Source: Betaproteobacteria bacterium
Lineage (GTDB): Bacteria; Pseudomonadota; Gammaproteobacteria; Burkholderiales; SG8-39
Assembly: GCA_029858545.1 (NCBI GenBank)
Contig: JAOUFA010000115.1
Location: 1-9,683, forward strand
Direction: 5' to 3'
DNA: 9,683 bases
Shown here piece by piece: positions 1-6,317 of this stretch. Made by a program: the position numbers and the translations under genes. The notes under the pieces were generated by a model. It did not search any database and was not told the origin of the DNA. It was given only the letters and a program-made list of their open reading frames with translations. The first letter of the stretch is position 1. Every line of letters starts with the position of its first letter.

Positions 1-2
1 TG

Positions 3-1589
3 CCCGCCGCCAAGATCAACGAGCGCGGCGGACTGACGGTGTGGCAGCGGCTCGAATACCTGGTCGATCCGGGCAGCTGGCAGCCGCTGCACAGTCTCTA
101 CAATCCGGCCGACAACGAAGAGGGCACGACCAATGTGGTCGACGGCCTGGGAAAAATCGGCGGCCGCTGGGCGGTGATCATCGGTTTCGACAACAAGGTG
201 CTGGCCGGGGCCTGGATCGCCGGACAGCCTGACAACATCCTGCGCGTGACCAATCTCGCCAAGCGGCTGCACATCCCGCTGGTGTGGCTGGTGAACTGCA
301 GCGGCGTGAAGCTCCCCGACCAGGAGAAGTTCTATGCCGACCGGCGCGGATCCGGCGCGCCCTTCTTTCGCCACGCCGAACTCGAGCAGGCCGGCATTCC
401 GGTGCTTGCCGGCATCTACGGCACCAATCCCGCGGGTGGCGGCTACCAGGGGATCAGTCCCACGATCCTGCTCGCGCACAAGGACGCGAACATCGCCGTG
501 GGTGGCGTCGGCATCGTCTCCGGGATGTCGCCGCAGGGCGGTTTCGACGTCGCGGGCCTGGAGCAATTGATCGCCAACACCCGCAACATGAAAGACCGTC
601 CGCCTGGCCGCGTCGAGACGCACTATGGCGAGACCGGTTTCTTCACCCGCGTGTACGACGAGGAAACCGGCGTCCTCGACGGGATCAAGGAGTACATGCG
701 CGCGATTCCCGCCTACGACCCGATGTTCTTTCGCGTCGCCGAGCCGGCCGAGCCGCAGCTTGCGCCGCAGGACCTGTACCACCTGCTGCCGTTCAACCAG
801 AAGTCGGACTACTCCTTCGACGACATCCTCGCGCGACTGGTCGACGGCAGCGAGCATATGGAATTCCGCCCGGGCTACGGACCCGAGGTGTACACCGGAC
901 TGGTGAAGCTCGACGGCATGCTGGTCGGTGCGATCGGCAATCGCCAGGGGCTGCTGCCCAAGGGCTATCCCGAGTACGCGGACTATCCCGGCATCGGCGG
1001 CAAGCTCTACCGCCAGGGCCTGATCAAGATGAACGAATTCGTCACCCACTGCGCGCGCGACCGGGTGCCGGTGATCTGGTTCCAGGATACGACCGGCATC
1101 GACGTGGGTGACGTCGCGGAAAAGGCGGAGCTGCTCGGGCTGGGACAGTCGCTCGTCTACTCGATCCAGCAGGCCGATGTGCCGATGATGCTGGTGGTGC
1201 TGAGAAAAGGCAGCGCGGCGGCCCACTACATCATGGGCGGGCCCACCGCCAATCGCCAGAACGCGTTTACGCTGGGCACTGCGGCCACCGAGATCTACGT
1301 CATGCACGGCGAGACCGCCGCGGTGGCGAGCTACGGCCGGCGCGCGATCAAGGACAAGGACTCGGGCAAACCGCTCGAGCCGCTCGCGCAGAAGATGAAC
1401 GAGATGGCGCAGAAATACTACGATACCTCGCGCCCCGCGTATTGCGCGCGCTACGGTTACGTCGACGAAATCGTCGAACTGAAGGCGCTACGCGGCTATC
1501 TGAAGGCGTTTGCCGGAGCGGTCTACCAGAACCCGAAGTCGATCTGCCCGCGGCACCAGATGCTGCTGCCGCGCATCATCAAGGGTTGA
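3..1589 (+). CDS. gcdA: Glutaconyl-CoA decarboxylase alpha subunit (carboxyltransferase), 5' end missing
   Basis: This subunit takes CO2 from glutaconyl-CoA and passes it to the biotin carrier, giving crotonyl-CoA; the beta subunit then releases CO2 and pumps Na+. The reading frame is open to the left edge, and the 12 codons before the first GTG (39) already resemble the family, so the true start lies outside. Of a usual ~587 residues, 528 are present and roughly 60-70 N-terminal ones are missing. In fragment numbering, the two crotonase-like carboxyltransferase halves show GTNPAGGGY (140-148), a GGVGIVSG loop shortly after it, QDTTGID (361-367) and GSAAAHY (403-409). The C-terminus ends in the family's SICPRHQMLLPRII pattern. 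These blocks match the Acidaminococcus-type GcdA as I know it better than methylmalonyl-CoA or propionyl-CoA carboxyltransferases, which are nearer 510 residues. It converges on gcdB 30 bp downstream. Substrate identity is inferred from family resemblance. Confidence 0.88.
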   Translation, partial: PAAKINERGGLTVWQRLEYLVDPGSWQPLHSLYNPADNEEGTTNVVDGLGKIGGRWAVIIGFDNKVLAGAWIAGQPDNILRVTNLAKRLHIPLVWLVNCSGVKLPDQEKFYADRRGSGAPFFRHAELEQAGIPVLAGIYGTNPAGGGYQGISPTILLAHKDANIAVGGVGIVSGMSPQGGFDVAGLEQLIANTRNMKDRPPGRVETHYGETGFFTRVYDEETGVLDGIKEYMRAIPAYDPMFFRVAEPAEPQLAPQDLYHLLPFNQKSDYSFDDILARLVDGSEHMEFRPGYGPEVYTGLVKLDGMLVGAIGNRQGLLPKGYPEYADYPGIGGKLYRQGLIKMNEFVTHCARDRVPVIWFQDTTGIDVGDVAEKAELLGLGQSLVYSIQQADVPMMLVVLRKGSAAAHYIMGGPTANRQNAFTLGTAATEIYVMHGETAAVASYGRRAIKDKDSGKPLEPLAQKMNEMAQKYYDTSRPAYCARYGYVDEIVELKALRGYLKAFAGAVYQNPKSICPRHQMLLPRIIKG

Positions 1590-1619
1590 GCCCGCGACGA
1601 TCGCGCGGCGCGGCGGCGC

Positions 1620-2768
1620 TCAGATCAGGCCCATCCCCTTGAGCACCGACAGCATCACAGCGGCGGCGACCACCGAGCCGATCTGTCCGCCGGTGTTCGC
1701 GCCCGCAGCGTGCATCAGCAGGTGGTTCTTCTTGTCGTAGAGTTGCCCCTGCGTCTGGACCACGCGAGCGGCCATCGGGAACGCGGAGATTCCCGCTGCG
1801 CCGATCAACGGGTTGACCTTGCCGCCGGTGAGCCAGCACACCAGCTTGCCGAACAGGACCCCGGCCACGGTATCCATGCAGATCGCGACGAAGCCCATGC
1901 CGAAGATCATCAGCGTCTGCGGCTTCAGAAAGGCGTGGCCTTCCATCGTGCCGCCGATCGCCAGGCCGAGGAACAGGGTCACGATGTTGGCGATCTCGTT
2001 TTCCGAGGCCTTGGTCAGGCGCGCCACCACGCCGCATTCGCGCATGAAGTTGCCGAGCATGATAGTCCCCATCAGAGGCAGTCCCTTCGGGGCGAGCAGA
2101 CCGGTGACCAGGGTCACGACGATCGGAAACAACAGCTTGGTCTGGGTCGAGACGCTGCGCTTGATCGGCGCCATCTTGATCACCCGCTCCTTGGGGGTGG
2201 TCAGCGCGCGCATGATCGGCGGCTGGATGATCGGCACCAGCGCCATGTACGAGTAGGCGGCGACCGAAATCGGCGCGAGCAGCTGCGGCGCGTACTGCGA
2301 GGCGACGTAGATCGCGGTGGGTCCGTCGCAGGCGCCGATGACCGCGATGCTGACGGCCTCCAGCGCCGGAAAGCCCAGCGCCAATGCCAGTAGCAGCGTC
2401 AGGAAGATGCCGAATTGCCCGGCCGCGCCGAACAGCAGCATCTTCGGATTCTCCAGCAGCGCGCCGAAGTCGATCATCGCGCCGATGCCGACGAAGATGA
2501 GCAGCGGGAAGACTTCGTTGGCGATCCCCATGTCGTAGAGAATCCGCAGCAGGCCGCCGGGCTCCATCAGATCGCTCAAGGGGATGTTGACCAGCATGCA
2601 GCCGAATCCGATCGGCACGAGCAGCAGCGGCTCGACTTCCTTCTTCACGCCCAGATAGAGCAGCACGGCGGCGATCAGGAGCATGACCGCGTTGGGTCCG
2701 CCCTGGGAAAAAAGATAACTCGCGCCGGCTCCCAGTCCGGATATGCCTGCCAAGACGGTATCGAGCAT
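1620..2768 (-). CDS. gcdB: Sodium-translocating decarboxylase beta subunit (glutaconyl-CoA decarboxylase type)
   Basis: A 382-residue, strongly hydrophobic inner-membrane protein that decarboxylates carboxybiotin and couples this to Na+ export. Six residues known to be important in Klebsiella OadB (D203, Y229, N373, G377, S382, R389) align to D148 (GACDGPTAIY), Y174 (AYSYMALVP), N319 and G323 (NPLIGAAG), S328 and R335 (ISAFPMAAR), so the pump looks intact. Other family blocks are GNFMRECGVV near 239-248 and the C-terminal AAGANTGGQIGS. The ATG at 2768 is preceded by a good ribosome site (AGGGAGAAG), which supports this start over a longer upstream reading. It lies 107 bp downstream of the small OadG-like gene on the same strand, with two inverted repeats between. 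Length and its partner gcdA favour GcdB over OadB (about 433 residues) or MmdB, but sequence alone does not fix the substrate. Confidence 0.9.
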   Translation of the reverse strand: MLDTVLAGISGLGAGASYLFSQGGPNAVMLLIAAVLLYLGVKKEVEPLLLVPIGFGCMLVNIPLSDLMEPGGLLRILYDMGIANEVFPLLIFVGIGAMIDFGALLENPKMLLFGAAGQFGIFLTLLLALALGFPALEAVSIAVIGACDGPTAIYVASQYAPQLLAPISVAAYSYMALVPIIQPPIMRALTTPKERVIKMAPIKRSVSTQTKLLFPIVVTLVTGLLAPKGLPLMGTIMLGNFMRECGVVARLTKASENEIANIVTLFLGLAIGGTMEGHAFLKPQTLMIFGMGFVAICMDTVAGVLFGKLVCWLTGGKVNPLIGAAGISAFPMAARVVQTQGQLYDKKNHLLMHAAGANTGGQIGSVVAAAVMLSVLKGMGLI

Positions 2769-2783
2769 TGCTTCTCCCTGTCT

Positions 2784-2809
2784 GCGGAGATCGTCGCAGC
2801 GATCTCCGC
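2784..2809 (-). repeat. Perfect inverted repeat just upstream of gcdB
   Basis: Arms 2784-2793 (GCGGAGATCG) and 2800-2809 (CGATCTCCGC) pair perfectly over 10 bp with a 6-base loop. In the leftward transcript this hairpin ends 15 bases before the gcdB ATG, right beside the AGGGAGAAG ribosome site. It could shield or present that site, or stop 3'-to-5' RNA decay. No run of T follows, so it is not a typical intrinsic terminator. The role is inferred. Confidence 0.65.
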
Positions 2810-2840
2810 CGCCGATCCCTCATTGTCTGTTGGGGGACGT

Positions 2841-2867
2841 TCCGCTCGGGCTCCGCGCCCGAGCGGA
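2841..2867 (-). repeat. Perfect GC-rich inverted repeat after the small subunit gene
   Basis: Arms 2841-2850 (TCCGCTCGGG) and 2858-2867 (CCCGAGCGGA) pair over 10 bp with a 7-base loop, 8 bases after the small-subunit stop codon in the leftward direction. It lacks a following T run in that direction. It may be a processing or stabilising stem, or a leaky terminator setting the ratio of small subunit to gcdB. It sits 31 bp from the second inverted repeat, so the spacer holds two stems in tandem. Confidence 0.65.
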
Positions 2868-2875
2868 GTTTGTTG

Positions 2876-3028
2876 CTACTTCTTGTCGGCGCTATCGGCC
2901 TTGCCGGCGAGCGGAAAGACTCTCTTCAGCAGGTCCATCGCCACGCTCAGTATCCAGAGTGTCAGGAAAGTCCCGCCCATGCCGACGATCATCATGGTGA
3001 GTCCGAAGGTCCATTTGCCGTTGTCCAT
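2876..3028 (-). CDS. Small OadG-like subunit of the sodium-pumping decarboxylase
   Basis: A 50-residue protein, MDNGKWTFGLTMM... to ...SADKK. It has a short polar N-terminus, one hydrophobic span at about residues 8-30 rich in small residues (MMIVGMGGTF), an amphipathic stretch with KR at 35-36, and a charged tail. This is the layout of OadG/MmdD/GcdD subunits, which hold the carboxyltransferase and pump parts together at the membrane. It is at the short end of that family. The start is an ATG about 33 bases downstream of the presumed transcription start of the promoter at 3069-3098; a weak ribosome site (TGAAGA) precedes it. It is the first gene of the leftward unit, followed by gcdB. Codons are typical for the window. 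The evidence is topology plus neighbourhood, because the family is too short and variable for firm motif matching. Confidence 0.8.
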   Translation of the reverse strand: MDNGKWTFGLTMMIVGMGGTFLTLWILSVAMDLLKRVFPLAGKADSADKK

Positions 3029-3068
3029 GCGCTGTCTTCAGGGAAGAGGTGAGAGGGAGCGTCGCCCG

Positions 3069-3098
3069 ATTATATTGACCCGCGGATTCAGCGTCCAA
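3069..3098 (-). promoter_or_regulatory. Sigma70-type promoter for the small subunit-gcdB unit
   Basis: Read leftward, TTGGAC (3098-3093) and a perfect TATAAT (3074-3069) are separated by 18 bases. The -35 box matches the consensus TTGACA at four of six positions. Transcription would start near 3061-3063, about 33 bases before the ATG at 3028. A perfect TATAAT in such GC-rich DNA is unlikely to be chance, and no other clear operator is visible around it. Confidence 0.7.
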
Positions 3099-3193
3099 CG
3101 GATTCGGCCGTCGCCGATCGCGCGGGCGCGTCGATCGGGAATGTCTCCCAGTTCGATTGTGCGGAGCCGGCACGGGGGCCGGGCGGCCGCATG

Positions 3194-3212
3194 GCGGGAT
3201 CCGAACTCCCGC
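3194..3212 (-). terminator. Possible weak terminator stem after the small hypothetical gene
   Basis: Arms GCGGGA (3194-3199) and TCCCGC (3207-3212) form a 6-bp stem with a 7-base loop, starting one base after the TGA of the gene at 3214. There is no T run beyond it, so it may only mark the transcript end. The rest of 3099-3213 shows no gene that I can support. Confidence 0.3.
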
Positions 3213-3213
3213 T

Positions 3214-3438
3214 TCAGGCTTCCAGCCGACGCCGACGCGCGATCATTTCATTCCAGGGCGCGACCGCTTCGGCGATCGCGGTGACTTCGTCCCTGCCTTC
3301 GAGCGCAAGCGCCGGACCGAGCTGTACGCGGACAGGGCAGGTGATGCGGTAGGCGATTTCGTCGCGCCCGTCCGCGCTGCGGCGGGTGCCGCGACGCACA
3401 TCGGCTTCGGCGCCACAGGTGCAATGTCTCTTTCTCAT
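3214..3438 (-). CDS. Small hypothetical protein resembling a degenerate zinc ribbon (Lar-like)
   Basis: A 74-residue ORF starting MRKRHCTCGAEADVRRG, with window-typical, G/C-ending codons. It has an N-terminal CTCG pair (C6 and C8) and a central TCPVRVQLGP. A C-terminal AVAPWNEM recalls the EA-x-x-x-WN ending of small zinc-ribbon proteins of the Lar (restriction alleviation) type. In those the centre is CPxC, but here the second cysteine is replaced and only one remains, so metal binding may be lost. The ATG at 3438 is chosen because the family-like part begins there; the frame stays open to 3495 (93 residues), but that longer start has no ribosome site. Its start overlaps the stop of a 7-codon ORF (ATGA). 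No link to the neighbouring pathways is evident. It may be a real small protein or a decaying one. Confidence 0.5.
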   Translation of the reverse strand: MRKRHCTCGAEADVRRGTRRSADGRDEIAYRITCPVRVQLGPALALEGRDEVTAIAEAVAPWNEMIARRRRLEA

Positions 3439-3458
3439 GCGATTGGCGAACGGTCCAT
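3435..3458 (-). other. Seven-codon ORF with a ribosome site, overlapping the next start by ATGA
   Basis: The peptide reads MDRSPIA. A GGGAGC ribosome site (3469-3464) sits 5 bases before its ATG at 3458, and its TGA overlaps the ATG at 3438 of the small zinc-ribbon-like gene. The downstream gene has no good ribosome site of its own, so it could be translated by coupling to this mini-ORF. It is too short to be judged by composition. Confidence 0.3.
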
Positions 3459-3510
3459 GACACGCTCCCGATTCGACCCCGGCAAAATCTACCATCGGCG
3501 CGATGCGGAT

Positions 3511-3708
3511 CTACTTCGACGAAGTCCGGGTGGCGGGCGGGAGGATGTCGACGTGGGTCGAGACGTAGACGTTGCCCTGCGCGCCTGTTGCGAGCTTCGC
3601 GGGGTCCGCGCCGGCCACCAGACCGACGTGCGGCCGTTCGTCAGCGGGGCGGTAGAGCGACGGCGGGAGGCGATTGCGAAACGCGATCGTGCGCGCGCTC
3701 CGCTTCAT
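3511..3708 (-). CDS. Hypothetical 65-residue protein of unknown identity
   Basis: I do not recognise this ORF. It encodes 65 residues, MKRSARTIAFRNRL... to ...PPATRTSSK, with third codon positions almost all G or C and a plausible soluble composition: a basic N-terminus, then GLVAGADPAKL and GNVYVSTHVDIL. No clear membrane span or signal peptide is seen, and no cysteine is present. It follows fdhD on the same strand after 73 bp. The ATG at 3708 lacks a convincing ribosome site; a weak GAAAG/CTTTC stem lies between the fdhD stop and this start. It could be a genuine small gene, the surviving tail of a larger broken gene, or a chance ORF in GC-rich DNA. Antisense frames through here are also open, which lowers confidence. 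Confidence 0.35.
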   Translation of the reverse strand: MKRSARTIAFRNRLPPSLYRPADERPHVGLVAGADPAKLATGAQGNVYVSTHVDILPPATRTSSK

Positions 3709-3781
3709 ATAACGACTGGAATTCTTTCGTTCTCGGTGGGAAAGGAGTCTTTCGACAGAACAGACCGGAAACAGTCACTCC

Positions 3782-4633
3782 TCACACCACCACCGTCGGC
3801 TGCACCGCACTCCTCACCAACCTCTCCCTCCCGGTGAACGCGAGGTAATGCCTCCCGCTCGCCCGCCCGAGCATGGTGAGCCCCGCTTTGCGCGCGATCT
3901 CGTACCCCATCCTCGTCAGTCCCGAGCGCGAAACCAAAAATGGAATTCCCATCTGCACGCACTTGATGACCATCTCGCTCGTCAGCCGCCCGGTGGTGTA
4001 GAAGATCTTGTCGGAGCCGTCGATCGCGTCCAACCACATCAGCCCCGCGATGGCATCGACGGCGTTGTGCCGGCCGACGTCTTCGACGAACAGCATGATC
4101 TCGGCCGAAGCCGAACCGCTCGCGCGCGCCAACGCGCAGCCGTGCACCGCCCCGGACTGTTTGTAGATGGTCTCGTGGCGGCGCACTTTCTCGACCAGAT
4201 CGAAGAGCTGCGCATCCACTAGCCGCACGTCGGCGCGCAGCCTGATCGATTCGATCTCCTCCATCAGGTTGCCGAACATGGTGCCCTGGCCGCAGCCGCT
4301 CGTGACGGTGCGCTTTTTCATTTTCGCAGCGAGCCCCTTGACGCCCTTTTTCGTGGTGACGGCGACCGATTCGGTTTCCCAGTCGACCTGCACCGAGGCG
4401 ATGTCGGCGATCGACGGTACGAGGCGCTGGTTGCGCAGGTAACCCAAAGTCAAGGCCTCGGGCGCGTGCCCCAGGGTCATCAGCGTGACGATCTCGCGCT
4501 TGTCCAGATACACGGTCAGCGGATGCTCGCCCGCGATCGCGGTGGGCTGCATTTCGCCGCGCTCGTTGTAGGCCTCGACCTCGAAGGTCGCGGGTTTCGC
4601 GGCGTCGGTGAGCTGGGGGCGCTTCGCGGCCAC
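3782..4633 (-). CDS. fdhD: Formate dehydrogenase accessory sulfurtransferase FdhD
   Basis: FdhD passes sulfur from a cysteine desulfurase to the bis-MGD cofactor of formate dehydrogenase, without which that enzyme is inactive. With a GTG start at 4633 the protein has 283 residues, the normal size. It shows EVEAYNERGE near the N-terminus, PLTVYLDKREIVTLMTLG, the cysteine loop SGCGQG (C114), VHGCALA, VEDVGRHNAVDAI (a family hallmark) and GRLTSEMVIKC near the C-terminus. The loop has one cysteine where E. coli FdhD has C-x-x-C (C121/C124), a variation I believe occurs in non-enteric FdhD proteins. The frame extends upstream to 4744, but that would overlap moaA by about 100 bp. GTG 4633 lies 8 bp after the moaA stop and keeps the conserved N-terminus. 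It has only a weak ribosome site, so coupling to moaA is likely. The start is less certain than the identity. Confidence 0.93.
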   Translation of the reverse strand: MAAKRPQLTDAAKPATFEVEAYNERGEMQPTAIAGEHPLTVYLDKREIVTLMTLGHAPEALTLGYLRNQRLVPSIADIASVQVDWETESVAVTTKKGVKGLAAKMKKRTVTSGCGQGTMFGNLMEEIESIRLRADVRLVDAQLFDLVEKVRRHETIYKQSGAVHGCALARASGSASAEIMLFVEDVGRHNAVDAIAGLMWLDAIDGSDKIFYTTGRLTSEMVIKCVQMGIPFLVSRSGLTRMGYEIARKAGLTMLGRASGRHYLAFTGRERLVRSAVQPTVVV

Positions 4634-4641
4634 GGCGCGCG

Positions 4642-5772
4642 TCAGCCGCCGATGTAGGACATCTCGACCTTGCGCCGTCCCGATTCGCCTTGATCGGTCT
4701 GCGCGCCGCGGATTTCCGAATAGCGGTCTTCGCGCGCGCGCCACAGCGCGGCAATCTGGTCGCGCAGCGCGTCGTCCGACGCCCCCGCGCGCAAGAGCGT
4801 CCTCAGGTCGTGGCCCGACTGGGCGAACAGGCAGGTGTAGACCTGGCCCTCGGTCGAGAGCCGCAGCCGGTTGCAGTCGCGGCAGAAGGCCTGGGTCACC
4901 GAGGAGATGACGCCGATCTCGCCCGCGCCGTCCCGGTAGCGCCAGCGTTCGGCGACCTCGCCCTGGTAGTCGGCGTCGACCGGCTCGAGCGGAAACACCT
5001 CGCCGATGCGTCGCACGATTTCGGCCGAGGGCACGACCTCGTCCATCTTCCAGCCGTTGGTGCTGCCGACGTCCATGTACTCGATGAAGCGGATCACGTG
5101 GCCGCTGCCGCGCCAGTGGCGCGCCATCTCGAGCACCTGGCGGTCGTTGACGCCGCGCTTGACCACCATGTTGATCTTGACCGGCGCGAGTCCCGCCGCC
5201 GCCGCGGCATCGATTCCCTCGAGCACCTCGGCGACCGGATAGTCGGCGTCGTTCATCGCGCGAAAGGTCGCGTCATCGAGCGAATCGAGGCTCACCGTGA
5301 TGCGCTTCAGGCCCGCCTGCGCGAGCGCCCGTGCCTGCTTCGCGAGCAGCGAGCCGTTGGTGGTGAGGGTCAGATCGATCGGCAGCTCGGCGAGCTGCGT
5401 GATCAGCTTGGGCAGGTCGCGCCGCACCAGCGGCTCGCCGCCGGTCAGGCGGATCTTCTTCACCCCGAGGCCGACGAACACGCGCGCAAGGCGCGTGATC
5501 TCCTCGAACGAAAGGAGCGAGGCCTGCGGCAGGAACTTGTAGTTCGCGTCGAACACCTCGCGCGGCATGCAGTACACGCAGCGGAAGTTGCAGCGGTCGG
5601 TGACCGAGATGCGCAGGTCGCGCAGCGAGCGGCCGAGCCGGTCGGCGAGCGGCGCGCCGTCATAGCGCGGCGCGGCGGGCGCGCGGAGACTCTCCAGGCG
5701 GATCGGAATAACCTTGTCGTGCGGAGGTGTGTCGCGTTGCATGGCGGGGACGGTGATGCGTCGCTCGATCAT
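4642..5772 (-). CDS. moaA: GTP 3',8-cyclase MoaA, first step of molybdenum cofactor synthesis
   Basis: This radical-SAM enzyme converts GTP to 3',8-cyclo-7,8-dihydro-GTP, which MoaC turns into cyclic pyranopterin phosphate. Of 376 residues, the N-terminal cluster motif is C61, C65 and C68 (CNFRCVYC), followed by the GGEPL SAM-binding motif. The C-terminal cluster cysteines are C297, C300 and C314 (CRDCNRLRLS...YTC). The chain ends in the required Gly-Gly (GG 375-376), so it looks complete and active. The ATG at 5772 is favoured over the one at 5742 because GGTGAT sits just before it, while the inner ATG has no ribosome site. It is the first gene of a moaA-fdhD pair and diverges from the formate dehydrogenase accessory operon, which ties it to cofactor supply for that enzyme. 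Other moa genes are not in the window. Confidence 0.96.
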   Translation of the reverse strand: MIERRITVPAMQRDTPPHDKVIPIRLESLRAPAAPRYDGAPLADRLGRSLRDLRISVTDRCNFRCVYCMPREVFDANYKFLPQASLLSFEEITRLARVFVGLGVKKIRLTGGEPLVRRDLPKLITQLAELPIDLTLTTNGSLLAKQARALAQAGLKRITVSLDSLDDATFRAMNDADYPVAEVLEGIDAAAAAGLAPVKINMVVKRGVNDRQVLEMARHWRGSGHVIRFIEYMDVGSTNGWKMDEVVPSAEIVRRIGEVFPLEPVDADYQGEVAERWRYRDGAGEIGVISSVTQAFCRDCNRLRLSTEGQVYTCLFAQSGHDLRTLLRAGASDDALRDQIAALWRAREDRYSEIRGAQTDQGESGRRKVEMSYIGG

Positions 5773-5778
5773 ATATCA

Positions 5779-5823
5779 CCGCGTCGCGTCTGCGCTATAG
5801 TTGCGCCCCTTGGAGCGACGCGG
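5779..5823. repeat. Inverted repeat in the moaA/DUF3305 divergent promoter region
   Basis: Arms 5779-5787 (CCGCGTCGC) and 5815-5823 (GCGACGCGG) are perfect 9-bp inverted copies, 27 bp apart, filling most of the 62-bp gap between the two divergent genes. The space between holds CTATAG, a possible -10-like element for moaA. The left arm touches the moaA ribosome site GGTGAT. It could be an operator shared by both directions or a stem in either leader RNA; neither is proven. Confidence 0.5.
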
Positions 5824-5834
5824 ATAGTCACACG

Positions 5835-6317
5835 GTGGACAAGGTTCAACAGCGACCACGACAGCGGCTCGCGGTGGTGATGCGCCGGCGCGAGACGCAG
5901 GGACGTTGGCCAAGCGTGGTCTGGGAGGCGGTCGGCGTGCTGCCGGGCTACGAAGGCGACCCGGACGCGCGCCTGCTGGTCGACGACGCGAGCGGCAGCC
6001 AGTGGCTCTATGCGGGGTTCGAGCTGGTCCTGCACCGCGACGAGGCCGAGGGTTACTATCTGAATGTCTCCACGCAGGACGCGCGCGTGTTCGTGCTCTG
6101 GAGGATGGAGGAGGAACGCGCGGTACCCAAGTACCTGACCGTGAGCTATAACGAGGCGATGCGCTGGATGGACGGAGGCGAACAGGTCGATTCGGTGGCG
6201 ATGTCCCGGGATCTGTACGCCTGGGTCGGCGCATACGTCGAGGCGAACTACCGGCCCGAGCCGAAGAAGCGTATCAAGCCGCGTTCGTTCATGAGTCCCA
6301 AAGACCGGAGTCGCTGA
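5835..6317 (+). CDS. DUF3305 protein, formate dehydrogenase-associated
   Basis: A 160-residue soluble protein with no signal peptide. The family hallmark is near the N-terminus (LAVVMRRRE... then VVWEAVGVLPG, about residues 12-38). A central stretch WLYAGFELVLHRDEAEGYYLNV and an acidic W-rich C-terminal half (YNEAMRWMDGG, LYAWVGAYVEANY) follow, then a basic tail. Proteins of this family (Pfam DUF3305) occur almost always next to exported formate dehydrogenase genes, but I know of no defined biochemical role. The GTG at 5835 is chosen because it keeps the conserved VVM segment; a start at the inner ATG would cut it. The ribosome site is poor. Its TGA overlaps the next ATG by one base (TGATG). 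It is the first gene of the rightward accessory operon; a part in assembly or regulation of the enzyme is inferred from context only. Confidence 0.85.
   Translation: MDKVQQRPRQRLAVVMRRRETQGRWPSVVWEAVGVLPGYEGDPDARLLVDDASGSQWLYAGFELVLHRDEAEGYYLNVSTQDARVFVLWRMEEERAVPKYLTVSYNEAMRWMDGGEQVDSVAMSRDLYAWVGAYVEANYRPEPKKRIKPRSFMSPKDRSR

Noticed and set aside
1590..1619. A bidirectional terminator between gcdA and gcdB
   Set aside because: Only a 5-bp stem (1593-1597 with 1601-1605) is present and there are no T runs in either direction.
1579..2823. A 414-codon leftward frame overlapping gcdB
   Set aside because: The overlapping 382-codon frame has conserved membrane spans and all key OadB residues; the longer one is basic and low-complexity.
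3157..3837. A 226-codon rightward frame over the intergenic region between gcd and fdhD
   Set aside because: It is Arg/Gly-rich, has no motif and no ribosome site, and runs antisense to better small ORFs and into the fdhD end.
4634..4744. The upstream part of the fdhD frame as an N-terminal extension
   Set aside because: It would overlap the moaA coding region by 100 bp and adds an Arg-rich stretch absent from the family; GTG 4633 gives the normal length.
3705..4754. A 349-codon leftward frame overlapping fdhD
   Set aside because: The other leftward frame encodes a clear FdhD; this one has no recognisable motif.
5773..5834. A molybdenum-cofactor riboswitch upstream of moaA
   Set aside because: The leader is only tens of bases long, too short for the known Moco RNA motif, and no matching fold was seen.
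4690..5880. A 396-codon rightward frame opposite moaA
   Set aside because: It is antisense to a complete MoaA with all cluster cysteines and the GG tail; its composition is shadow-like.
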